Assembly (NCBI RefSeq): GCF_003939025.1
Contig: NZ_RQIH01000016.1
Span: forward strand, 99,449-163,448
Reading direction: 5' to 3'
Length of the DNA: 64,000 nucleotides
Origin: Rhizobium sophoriradicis
Lineage (GTDB): Bacteria; Pseudomonadota; Alphaproteobacteria; Rhizobiales; Rhizobiaceae
Of this stretch, positions 8,124 to 19,435 are shown piece by piece. Numbering within the stretch: position 1 is the stretch's first letter; each line of letters begins with the position of its first letter. The translations under genes and the position numbers were made by a program. The notes beneath the pieces are model-generated. The model had not been told where the DNA came from. It was given only the letters and a program-made list of their open reading frames with translations, and made no database searches.

Positions 8124-9367
8124 TCAGCCAGTGGCTTCCAGCGCGTCGACCGGCTCCCTCGCCCGAACCCGTGTGAGGAATACCCCGGCGGCCAGAAGGA
8201 TGAGCACGGCGGCCATGAGGTAAGGCGCGCCGGCAAAAGTGACGGGCGCCTCGGGCCTTGTGAAATAACCGAACATCTGCGTGAAGATCAGCGGGCCGAC
8301 TATGGTGGTGATGCTGCTGAGGCTGGTCAGCGCACCCTGCAGCTCGCCCTGCGCCGACGGCGGCACCATGCCGGCGGCAATGCTGCGCAGCGGCGGATCG
8401 GCGACATTTTCGATGACGGTCGCGACGATAACGACGTAAACCACCCAGCCCTCCCAGGCGAAGGCATAGCCGGTCAGTCCTGCGGCGGAGAAGCAGAGGC
8501 CGAGAAGCGCCGTCTTCCATTCGCCGAGCAGAGGCACGACACGCGGCAGGACCAAGCCCATAACGAGCGCCGCACCGATGCCGTAAATGCCGAGCGACAG
8601 GCCGATCTGCCCCTCGCTCCAGCCATAGCGGTAGGTCGATACGAACGACCAGACGGAGGGATAGACGGCATGCGCCAGGAAAAACAGGAACATCACGAGG
8701 CTGACCCAGCCGATGCCGGGGTAATGGCGCATCTGGCGCAGCGCGCCGAGCGGATTGGCACGTTTCCACTCGAAGCGGCGGCGGTTCTTCGCTTCCAGCG
8801 TTTCCGGCAGCAGGAAGCAGGCGGCGATAAAATTGAGAAGCGACAAAGCGGCTGCGCCGAGGAACGGCACGCGCGGACCGAATTCCCCGAGGAAACCGCC
8901 GATGACGGGGCCGATGGTGAAGCCGACGCCGAAGGCGATGCCGATCAGCCCGAAATTCTTCGCCCGATCCTCCTCGGTGCTGATATCGGCGATATAGGCC
9001 GAGCATGTGGCGAAGCTGCCGCCGCTGATGCCTGCAAGCACGCGGCCGACGAACAGCATCCAGAAGCTGGTGGCGATGCCGCAGATGAAATGTCGATCGC
9101 AAAGGTCAGCACCGACAATAAAAGGATCGGCCGGCGGCCGAAACGGTCGGACAGGTTACCGAGCAGCGGTGCGAACAGAAACTGCATGCCGGCATAGACG
9201 AGCATCAGCCAGCCGCCGTCGATTGCCGCATCGCTGACGCTGCCGCCGGTCAGCTGTTCCAGATAGGCCGGCAGCACCGGCATGATGATGGCGATGCCGA
9301 TAATGTCGAGAAAGAGGATGATGAAGACCAGGAAAAGGCCGCGGCGAACGAATTTCGGGTCAAGCAT
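8124..9367 (-). pseudogene. TCR/Tet-family MFS exporter broken by a 1-nt frameshift
   Basis: Two reading frames together make one 12-helix TetA-like exporter. The N-terminal part (from ATG 9367) contains helices 1-3 and the motif-A loop GNLSDRFGRRPILLL, and reads normally to FAID. The family sequence then continues only in another frame as FICGIATSFWMLFVGRVLAG and on to the stop at 8124. One base is missing near 9090-9092 (GAC-AT-TTC where a codon such as TAT would be expected). Read through, the first frame gives unrelated serine/alanine-rich sequence and stops near 8945. It is either a true loss of function or a base error in the assembly. The rest of the gene shows no other damage, so any inactivation is recent. 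Confidence 0.85.
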
Positions 9368-9611
9368 GAGGCATCTCTACAGCGATTGTTTCTGAAAAGA
9401 CGATCTCGTCGCCGCCCAAGTGACATAACTCAGAAAGGAAAACGAAACAATCCGTGAACATTTCAAAGTTTTTGATGAGCTGTACGGGAAGTTTATGAAA
9501 CCCCTCAACCGTCAGGCGCGGCGGGGTGGTCGGCAACCACCTGGCGGGGACGGCGTCCTTGCGCATCCCCACGCTCAGCCCGAAGGGCCCGAAGCGAAGG
9601 TCCTGCCGTGG
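9368..9611. other. Gene-free stretch before the RIME-like element
   Basis: It holds the upstream region of the Tet-type pseudogene and GC-rich sequence with a small hairpin (GGTGGT-CGGCA-ACCACC, about 9525-9541). Short open frames here overlap on both strands and look non-coding. With the RIME-like element that follows, there is no gene from 9368 to 9798. Confidence 0.4.
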
Positions 9612-9770
9612 GCCCCCTCATCCGACCCTTCGGGCCACCGACCGGGGGTCGAGCCGCGGGTCTCAACCCCGTCCTTGGGACCCCCGCTGGGGAGAAGAGG
9701 GGATCGAGACGTTGCGGCAAGTCCCCTTCGCCCCAGCGGCGAGAAGGTGCCGGCAGGCGGATGAGGGGGC
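9612..9770. repeat. RIME-like palindromic intergenic element
   Basis: A 159-base GC-rich element bounded by perfect 13-bp terminal inverted repeats, GCCCCCTCATCCG at 9612-9624 and CGGATGAGGGGGC at 9758-9770. The interior contains further short palindromes and GGGGAGAAG / CCCCTTCGCCCC blocks. The layout and wording resemble the Rhizobium intergenic mosaic elements (RIME) described from S. meliloti and R. leguminosarum. It encodes nothing and sits between convergent-free flanks, the Tet-type pseudogene start and the end of the peptidase gene. Confidence 0.7.
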
Positions 9771-9798
9771 GACGCTCGCAAACCTTGGCTAAGCAACC

Positions 9799-10719
9799 TC
9801 AAACCGGCCCCGAGAACGTATCGCAGGCCGACAATTGCCCGCTGTCGAAGCCGCGCTTGAACCATCTGACGCGTTGTTGCGAGGTGCCGTGGTTAAAACT
9901 CTCGGGCACGACGTAACCTTGCGACCGCTTCTGCATCGTATCGTCACCGATCTGCTGGGCGGCATTCAGCGCCTCCTCGAGGTCGCCGGCCTCCAGAATG
10001 CCCTTCTGCTGGGTATATTTGCCCCAGATGCCGGCGAAGCAATCGGCCTGCAGCTCGACGCGCACCGACATCTCATTGGCCTGCTCCTCGCTCATGCGCC
10101 GGCGGGCCTCGTTGAACTTCGGCAGGATGCCGAGGAGGTTCTGCACGTGGTGGCCGACCTCGTGGGCGACGACATAGGCTTCGGCGAAATCGCCCGAAGC
10201 GCCGAACCGGTCGGAGAGTTCCTGGAAGAAATCCGTGTCGAGATAGACCTTGTGATCACCTGGGCAGTAGAACGGCCCGGTCGCGGCTGAGGCGAAGCCG
10301 CAGCCCGATTGCGTTTGTCCCGAGAAGAGCACAAGGCGCGGCTCCTCGTAATTCTGGCCCTGTGCCTGGAAGATGCCGTTCCATGTATCCTCGGTCTCTG
10401 CCAGAACGGTGCGCATAAAAGCGGTCATCTCGTCGTTGGCCGGCGTGCGTGTTCCTTCTGACTGGCTCTGTTCGTAGCCGGGGCCGCTCGATATGCCGCC
10501 GGTTTCGAGCACCTGCAGCAGGTCGACGCCCATCAGCTTGAAGATGAAATAGATCACGACGAGAAAGATGATCGTTCCGATGCTCAAGCCGCCGCCGGCG
10601 CGGCGAACGCCGCCACCGGAAGGAAAATTGAAGCCGCCGCCGCGGCCGAACCCGCCGCTCCTCGGATTGCTGCGGCGATCTTCGATATTGTCGGACTGAC
10701 GCCGGCCTCTCCATTCCAT
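9799..10719 (-). CDS. YpfJ-type neutral zinc metallopeptidase
   Basis: A 306-residue membrane-anchored protein. The basic, glycine/arginine-rich N-terminus is followed by one membrane helix (IGTIIFLVVIYFIFKLMGV, about 45-65) and then the conserved YpfJ domain. The zinc-binding helix HEVGHHVQ lies at about residue 183, followed by the third-ligand region RVELQADCFAGIWG, giving an HExxH metallopeptidase of the KPN_02809/YpfJ group. ATG 10719 has GGGGAGAACGAAA before it, which fixes the start. The catalytic domain is expected outside the inner membrane. Its substrate is unknown. Confidence 0.9.
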   Translation of the reverse strand: MEWRGRRQSDNIEDRRSNPRSGGFGRGGGFNFPSGGGVRRAGGGLSIGTIIFLVVIYFIFKLMGVDLLQVLETGGISSGPGYEQSQSEGTRTPANDEMTAFMRTVLAETEDTWNGIFQAQGQNYEEPRLVLFSGQTQSGCGFASAATGPFYCPGDHKVYLDTDFFQELSDRFGASGDFAEAYVVAHEVGHHVQNLLGILPKFNEARRRMSEEQANEMSVRVELQADCFAGIWGKYTQQKGILEAGDLEEALNAAQQIGDDTMQKRSQGYVVPESFNHGTSQQRVRWFKRGFDSGQLSACDTFSGPV

Positions 10720-10828
10720 TTTCGTTCTCCCCGGCAATGCCCGTGCTTGCACTCAAGGAATTTATATAACCGCAGGCAGGAGGAATTCCAGCGGCTTCAT
10801 CCGCATGCAAAACAAGCGGTTGAACGGC

Positions 10829-10981
10829 TCACTTTTTGCTCGAGCCGGGTTGCGCCGGTCCCTTTTGTCCGCCACTTCTGCCGGCACTGCCATGCGACTT
10901 GCCTACCCCCTGACGTGCCAGCTCCTTATCCACGGTCTCCCGCGAGCCTTCCGCCGGTTCCTTGTCTTTTGGATCTACCAT
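10829..10981 (-). CDS. Small hydrophilic protein, 50 residues, unrecognised
   Basis: A short frame starting at ATG 10981 with a strong ribosome site (CTGGAGGCTGTG directly before it). The product is highly polar, rich in Lys, Glu, Gly, Gln and Ser, has no hydrophobic core and is probably disordered (starts MVDPKDKEPAEGS, ends QPGSSKK). It lies divergently from the alcohol dehydrogenase gene, with 222 bases between. I do not recognise a family. A much longer frame on this strand (to 11734) overlaps the dehydrogenase and is probably chance; only this 3' part is supported. Confidence 0.5.
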   Translation of the reverse strand: MVDPKDKEPAEGSRETVDKELARQGVGKSHGSAGRSGGQKGPAQPGSSKK

Positions 10982-11203
10982 CACAGCCTCCAGCTTCTCG
11001 ACCGCAAACCTGAAGCACAGGATATTGTTCCCTGACGGAGCAAACGCCGTCGGCAGGCGTCTTCTGATCGTGACAGCCAGCAAACCCTGGTCGGCCGCAG
11101 CTATGCCCTGCGTCCCGTCACGAAAAGGAGATGCGTCAACCGCTTGACGCGGCTCCTGCTTTCGCTCTTCCTGAAGCAAGGGAGAACACGGGAGGAACTG
11201 CGA

Positions 11204-12232
11204 ATGAAGGCCGTGCGTCTGCAAGCAATTGGACAGTTGCAACTCTGCGAAGTCGAAAAGCCAGCACCCGGCCCCGGGGAATTGCTGGTCCGCGTCGAAG
11301 CCTGCGGCATTTGCGGCACCGACCGCCATATCTTTCACGGCGAATTCCCATCGAAGGCGCCGGTGACGCTCGGACATGAATTCGCCGGGATCATCGAGAC
11401 GATCGGGCCAGGCGTGACTGGTTTCCGCCTCGGCATGCGCGTGACCGGCGATCCGAACATCTCTTGCGGCGGCTGCGAGGAATGCCGGCGCGGCCGGGTC
11501 AATCTCTGCCGAAAGCTGCGGGCCATCGGCATCCACCGCGACGGCGGCTTCGCCGAATATGTCTGCATGCCTGAAAGCCAGGCCTTCGCTCTGCCGGCCG
11601 ATCTCGATCCGCTCCACGGCGCCTTCTGCGAGCCGATTGCCTGCTGCATTCACGGCGTCGATCTCGCCGGGCTGAAAACCGGCTCGTCGGCCATCGTGCT
11701 CGGCGGTGGCGTCATCGGCCTGCTCACGCTTCAACTGGCGCGGCTTGCCGGTGCGACCCGTATCTTGCTGGTGACCCGCAGCGCCGAAAAGCGGCGGCTG
11801 GCCGAAAGCCTCGGCGCCACTACCACAGTCGATCCCGGGGATGGCGATCTCATCGCCCGCATCACCGCTGAGAACGGGCTGCTGCCCGGCGGCGCCGATG
11901 TCGTCTTCGAATGCGCCGGCGTGGCAGAGACCATGCAGCAGGCGCCTCGGCTTGCCCGGCGCGGCGGCACCGCCGTCATTCTCGGCGTCATGCCGCAGGG
12001 TGCCACGATCGAGATCGAACCCTTCGACCTGCTATTTCGCGAAGTCGCGCTGATAAGCTCCTTCGTCAACCCCTTCACCCATGCCCGCGCCGCCGATCTC
12101 ATCGCCTCCGGCAGGGTCAGAGTCGAGCCGTTGATATCCAGGCGGATCGGGCTCGAGGAGGCCCCGGACGCGATCACCAATCCGGCGCGCGGCGGCGAAA
12201 TCCGCGTCCTTGTCGTACCCGGCGTTAAATAG
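11204..12232 (+). CDS. Zinc-dependent alcohol dehydrogenase (MDR superfamily)
   Basis: A 342-residue medium-chain dehydrogenase. The catalytic zinc ligands are in CGICGTD and the GHEFAG motif; the structural zinc cluster is complete in CGGCEECRRGRVNLC. A Rossmann fold follows with the nucleotide signature VLGGGVIGLLTLQLA. The set resembles sorbitol, threonine or galactitol dehydrogenases, so the likely substrate is a polyol or amino alcohol with NAD. GGGAGG precedes ATG 11204. No sugar-transport genes lie nearby to suggest a substrate. Confidence 0.88.
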   Translation: MKAVRLQAIGQLQLCEVEKPAPGPGELLVRVEACGICGTDRHIFHGEFPSKAPVTLGHEFAGIIETIGPGVTGFRLGMRVTGDPNISCGGCEECRRGRVNLCRKLRAIGIHRDGGFAEYVCMPESQAFALPADLDPLHGAFCEPIACCIHGVDLAGLKTGSSAIVLGGGVIGLLTLQLARLAGATRILLVTRSAEKRRLAESLGATTTVDPGDGDLIARITAENGLLPGGADVVFECAGVAETMQQAPRLARRGGTAVILGVMPQGATIEIEPFDLLFREVALISSFVNPFTHARAADLIASGRVRVEPLISRRIGLEEAPDAITNPARGGEIRVLVVPGVK

Positions 12233-12403
12233 GCTTTCGCGCGATCTCGGATTCCTGTCGATTCCGCGATTTATGGGGTTCCGTTTGCAAATACATTTGC
12301 CTATAAGCCGCTTCTAGCCTGAAAAGACCCTCAATGCGCGACCCGACCCGGTGATCTCCCACCCTGGCCGGCTTTTTGCGCAGCCAGACAATGGATATTG
12401 CCC

Positions 12404-15892
<3,489 letters not shown>

Positions 15893-15895
15893 GAT

Positions 15896-15981
15896 CAGAG
15901 CAATTTCAGCAAAACCGCGCCGCGGTTTTGCATCCGGAACTGGAACAGCGACAGCGCCTTGAGCGCTGTCGCTGAGCTCAA
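15896..15981. repeat. Two-hairpin dispersed repeat (copy A)
   Basis: Directly after the carB stop are two hairpins: CAAAACCGCG/CGCGGTTTTG and CAGCGACAGCGC-CTTGA-GCGCTGTCGCTG. The first shares the gcagcggttttgcg-type core with copies near 31.06 kb and 51.72 kb, and all three have the same plan of a first hairpin, an A-rich or mixed linker and a second hairpin. It separates carB from the convergent udgX gene and may also end transcription from either side. Confidence 0.65.
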
Positions 15982-15992
15982 CCAGAATCAAC

Positions 15993-17447
15993 TTATGCAG
16001 CTGCTTTCATAAGCCGTTGAATTTCCAACATATCCTCGCGAAAGCGCGCCATCTCCTCGGCCTTCAGCCGTTCGTCGGGAATGCGCAGCAGATAGGATGG
16101 ATGCACCGTCACGAAGAGCGTGCGCCCTCCTTCGATCGCCATCGCCCTTCCTCTGACATCCTGCAAGCGGCCTTTCACATCGGTCAGCGCCGCAAGTGCC
16201 GTCGCCCCCATGGCGACGATCAGCTTCGGCTTGACCAGCGCCAATTCCAGATCGAGCCACCAGCGGCAATGCTTCACCTCACCCATATTGGGCTTCTGGT
16301 GGACGCGCCGCTTGCCGCGCGGCTCGTATTTGAAATGCTTGACGGCATTGGTGACGTAGAGCGTCGATCGGTCGATGCCCGCCTCCCCAATCACCTGATC
16401 GAAAAGCCTGCCCGCAGGGCCGACAAAAGGGCGCCCCGCAATATCCTCCTGATCGCCCGGCTGCTCGCCGACGAACATGACATCCGCATCGCGTGGCCCC
16501 TCCCCGAAGACCGTCTGCGTCGCATTGGCGTGAAGCGGACAGCGGGTGCAGACGGCAGCCTCGGCGCGCAGTGCTTCCAGTGTGCCTGCCGGAAGCTCGG
16601 GCTCGGCGGAAAGATTGCGCGCAGCCTGCTGCAGCCGGTCGTGAAAAGGCAATGATTGTGTTGCCTCCCTTGCCGCCATCTCCCGCACCTTGCTTTCGGC
16701 CGATGCAATCAAGCCAGGAATGAGATCGGCCTCCGGCAGGTTCTTCCAGTATTTCTTCGGCATCTCCGCCTGCATCGCCTTCACCTTCAACCGGGCCGGA
16801 TTGAAGATATTGATATAGTAGGTGCGCCAGAGTTCATCGGTGGCATCGCTGAGATTGGGCTTCTCGCAAGGTTCGTCGCTGATCGTCAGCCGCTCGCCGT
16901 CCCAGGCGGCCGACCCCTTGGGCGTGGCGATCAGCCAGTCCATGTCGGTGAAACGTCGTTGGAAGAAGGGCGCCGTCCGCCGGACGATATGGTGGTCAGG
17001 CTCGAACCAGGCGATGAATTTTCGCCGCCTCGCGGAAACCGCGCCAACCTCCTTGAAGCGGACGAAGGCCGTCATCTTGTGTGCATCGCGATGCACGTTT
17101 TTCGCCATCAGCCGGGCGCGTACGACATCTTCGTCGGAGGTCACCTCGAGCAGCTGCCGGTCCAGCTGCAGCCGCCAGAGCAGGCGGTAAAGCAGCGAGA
17201 AGCGCGCCGGATCGGAGTGACAGAGAACTGTTTCTGCAAGCTCGATGAAGGCGGGCGGCACCGTCATCGGCTTGCGTGATGCTGCCGGCGCCGGCGGCAT
17301 GGCGTCGCGTTGGAACGAAAGATCCGCCTCCGCGCTTCTTTCGCGCCAGTCGATCTCCTCAGGCACTATGCCGGCCGCCGCCAAGGCACGTGCGGCATCG
17401 CGCCATTCGCCAAGATCACCTCGTCCTGCAAGCACGACCCGGCGCAT
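15993..17447 (-). CDS. UdgX-type uracil-DNA glycosylase/binding protein with N-terminal DUF4130 region
   Basis: A 484-residue protein of two parts. The N-terminal half is the DUF4130 region usually found with the radical-SAM protein encoded next door. The C-terminal half (from about 280) is a family-4-like uracil-DNA glycosylase: iron-sulfur cysteines in CTRCPL, the uracil-pocket motif GEGPRDADVMFVGEQPGDQED, and HPSYLLR near the end. The KRRVHQ loop with His383 is the hallmark of UdgX, in which this histidine bonds covalently to the abasic sugar after uracil removal. The start overlaps the upstream stop as TGATG, so the two proteins are translationally coupled. The operon has a LexA box. Confidence 0.9.
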   Translation of the reverse strand: MRRVVLAGRGDLGEWRDAARALAAAGIVPEEIDWRERSAEADLSFQRDAMPPAPAASRKPMTVPPAFIELAETVLCHSDPARFSLLYRLLWRLQLDRQLLEVTSDEDVVRARLMAKNVHRDAHKMTAFVRFKEVGAVSARRRKFIAWFEPDHHIVRRTAPFFQRRFTDMDWLIATPKGSAAWDGERLTISDEPCEKPNLSDATDELWRTYYINIFNPARLKVKAMQAEMPKKYWKNLPEADLIPGLIASAESKVREMAAREATQSLPFHDRLQQAARNLSAEPELPAGTLEALRAEAAVCTRCPLHANATQTVFGEGPRDADVMFVGEQPGDQEDIAGRPFVGPAGRLFDQVIGEAGIDRSTLYVTNAVKHFKYEPRGKRRVHQKPNMGEVKHCRWWLDLELALVKPKLIVAMGATALAALTDVKGRLQDVRGRAMAIEGGRTLFVTVHPSYLLRIPDERLKAEEMARFREDMLEIQRLMKAAA

Positions 17448-18679
17448 CACAGCAACGACAATTGTTGAGGCTGCGGCTCGAACATGGCGCGAAGGTCCGG
17501 CCTATCGATCAGCCGGCGGGGCGACCAGCCTTCCGCCGAGATGAAGGATTGGACCTTCTTGATCGAAACGCCGAGCCGAGAGAGATCGTCGAGCCGCAGG
17601 CGGCGAAAGCGGCGCGCCGAAACGATCGCCTTGACGGTCTTGGTGCCGAGACCGGGCACGCGCAGCAACCGTTCACGCTCGGCCTTGTTGATATCGACCG
17701 GAAATTCGCCTCGGTTGGCAAGCGCCCAGGCAAGTTTGGGGTCGAGGTTGAGATCGAGCATGCCGCCCGCCTGATTGGCGGTGATCTCGTCGATGCCGAA
17801 ACCGTAGAAGCGGTAAAGCCAGTCTGCCTGGTAGAGCCGGTGCTCGCGCATCAGCGGCGGCTTGATCAGCGGCAGGTTTTTCGACGAATCCGGGATCGGG
17901 CTGAAGGCGGAATAATAGACGCGCTTGAGGCCGTAGCTGCTGTAAAGCCGGCCGCTGGTCGCAAGGATGGTCGCGTCACTCGCGCCGTCGGCGCCGACGA
18001 TCATCTGCGTGCTCTGGCCGGCCGGGACGAAACGCTGGCGTTTCTTGCTTTTCAGCGTCGGTTCGCCGGCGGCCTCGATCTTCAGCCTCAGATCAGCCAT
18101 CGATCGCCGGATATTGGCGGGCTTCTTTTCCGGCGCGAAGCGGCTGATGCCGTTATCCGTCGGCAGCTCGATGTTGAGCGACAGCCGGTCGGCATAAAGC
18201 CCCGCCTCCTCGATCAGCCGCGGCGACGCCTCGGGGATCGACTTCAGATGGATATAGCCACGAAAATTATGGGTCACCCGCAATTCGCGGACGATGCGGA
18301 CCATCTCTTCCATCGTGTAATCGGACGAACGAATGATGCCGGAGGAAAGGAAGAGGCCTTCGATATAGTTACGGCGATAGAATTCCAGCGTCAGCCACAT
18401 CACCTCTTCCGGCGTAAAACGCGCCCGTTCGACATTGCTCGACGAACGATTGACGCAATAGGCGCAGTCGTAGATGCAGAAATTCGTCAGCAGGATCTTC
18501 AGGAGCGAAATGCATCGACCATCCGGCGCATAGGCATGGCAGATTCCGGATCCCTCGGTTGAGCCGAGCCCGCCGCTTGTGCTCGAATCGCGTTTCACCG
18601 TGCTGCTGGAGGCGCAGGAAGCGTCATATTTCGCGGCATCGGACAGGATGGCCAAACGTTCGGCAAGCGACTTCTTCAT
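17447..18679 (-). CDS. Radical-SAM putative DNA modification/repair protein
   Basis: A 410-residue protein. The radical-SAM 4Fe-4S motif is NFCIYDCAYCVNR (CxxxCxxC). A TIM-barrel follows (SSGIIRSSDYTMEEMVRIV, HLKSIPEAS, SLNIELPTD), and near the C-terminus is a helix-hairpin-helix DNA-binding element (LLRVPGLGTKTVKAIVSAR). This is the TIGR03916-type family always found beside UdgX/DUF4130. The last residues, QPQQLSLL, fit the bacterial sliding-clamp binding motif. ATG 18679 is preferred over GTG 18691, because the -10 box and the LexA box lie over the latter and suggest a nearly leaderless message. The lesion it acts on is unknown. Confidence 0.88.
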   Translation of the reverse strand: MKKSLAERLAILSDAAKYDASCASSSTVKRDSSTSGGLGSTEGSGICHAYAPDGRCISLLKILLTNFCIYDCAYCVNRSSSNVERARFTPEEVMWLTLEFYRRNYIEGLFLSSGIIRSSDYTMEEMVRIVRELRVTHNFRGYIHLKSIPEASPRLIEEAGLYADRLSLNIELPTDNGISRFAPEKKPANIRRSMADLRLKIEAAGEPTLKSKKRQRFVPAGQSTQMIVGADGASDATILATSGRLYSSYGLKRVYYSAFSPIPDSSKNLPLIKPPLMREHRLYQADWLYRFYGFGIDEITANQAGGMLDLNLDPKLAWALANRGEFPVDINKAERERLLRVPGLGTKTVKAIVSARRFRRLRLDDLSRLGVSIKKVQSFISAEGWSPRRLIDRPDLRAMFEPQPQQLSLL

Positions 18680-18685
18680 TCCTAT

Positions 18686-18700
18686 GTTCACTATATGTTC
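18686..18700 (-). promoter_or_regulatory. LexA (SOS) box upstream of the radical-SAM/udgX operon
   Basis: On the coding strand the sequence reads GAAC-ATATAGT-GAAC, an exact match to the alphaproteobacterial LexA direct repeat GAAC-N7-GAAC (GTTC-N7-GTTC on the + strand). It covers the putative -10 box (TATAGT, 18690-18695); a TTGACT -35 box lies at 18711-18716. The position is ideal for repression by LexA. Confidence 0.8.
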
Positions 18701-18931
18701 TAATATAAGAAGTCAATCCGGCGCCATCCCATCACTGCCCGATTTTCGGGCGCATCAGCTCATATCGCGGGGGTTGCGTTGCGTTTATGCGAATTTTCTG
18801 GAAATCGGCCTTGGCGATCTGCTATAAGCGCTTAACTAGGATTGTGGCACGGTTCCGAAGCTCCCCTTCGGGACCTGTTTTCTTTTGTGTTTGCGCCTGA
18901 CGTGCCGATGCAAGGAGTGAAGGACAGAAAA

Positions 18932-19408
18932 ATGGTTGAAAAGGTACCGATGACACAGGGTGGTTTCGTCAAGCTGCAGGAAGAACTGCGCTGGCGTCAG
19001 CAGGAGGAGCGCCCGCGAATCATCGAGGCGATCGCCGAAGCCCGTGCCCATGGCGACCTTTCCGAAAACGCCGAATATCACGCTGCCAAGGAAGCCCAGA
19101 GCCACAATGAAGGCCGCATCAGCGAGCTTGAAGACCTGACGGCGCGCGCCGAGGTCATCGACCTCACGAAGATGTCGGGCGACAAGATCAAGTTCGGCGC
19201 CAAGGTGAAGCTCGTCGACGAGGACACCGAGGAAGAAAAGACCTACCAGATCGTCGGCGACCAGGAAGCCGACGTCAAGGCCGGCCGCATCTCCATCTCC
19301 TCCCCGATCGCCCGTGCGCTGATCGGCAAGGAAGTCGGCGATTCCATCGAGGTCAACGCGCCCGGTGGCTCCAAGGCCTACGAAATCCTCCAGGTTTCCT
19401 GGGGCTGA
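18932..19408 (+). CDS. greA: Transcription elongation factor GreA
   Basis: A 158-residue protein of standard GreA length: an N-terminal antiparallel coiled coil (residues 1-75) with the acidic tip DLSENAEYHAAKE that enters the polymerase secondary channel and triggers RNA cleavage, and a C-terminal FKBP-like domain ending GSKAYEILQVSW. It rescues backtracked RNA polymerase. ATG 18932 follows an A-rich AGGACAGAAAA leader. The glycosyltransferase gene starts 27 bases after the stop, the same greA-lpsB arrangement known in S. meliloti. Confidence 0.96.
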   Translation: MVEKVPMTQGGFVKLQEELRWRQQEERPRIIEAIAEARAHGDLSENAEYHAAKEAQSHNEGRISELEDLTARAEVIDLTKMSGDKIKFGAKVKLVDEDTEEEKTYQIVGDQEADVKAGRISISSPIARALIGKEVGDSIEVNAPGGSKAYEILQVSWG

Positions 19409-19435
19409 TCGCCCGCCACAAACGAGACCCCTCCC

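Noticed and set aside
8107..9102. A 331-codon minus-strand frame over the Tet-type gene
   Set aside because: It is the third frame of the same strand, Arg/His-rich and unlike any MFS protein; the real gene is in the two other pieces joined by the frameshift.
9505..9916. Several overlapping open frames in and around the RIME-like element
   Set aside because: They translate a palindromic repeat (Pro/Arg/Gly-rich) and have no ribosome sites.
10829..11734. Whole 301-codon minus-strand frame
   Set aside because: Its larger part lies antisense to the alcohol dehydrogenase. Only the last 50 codons, with their own ribosome site, are kept.
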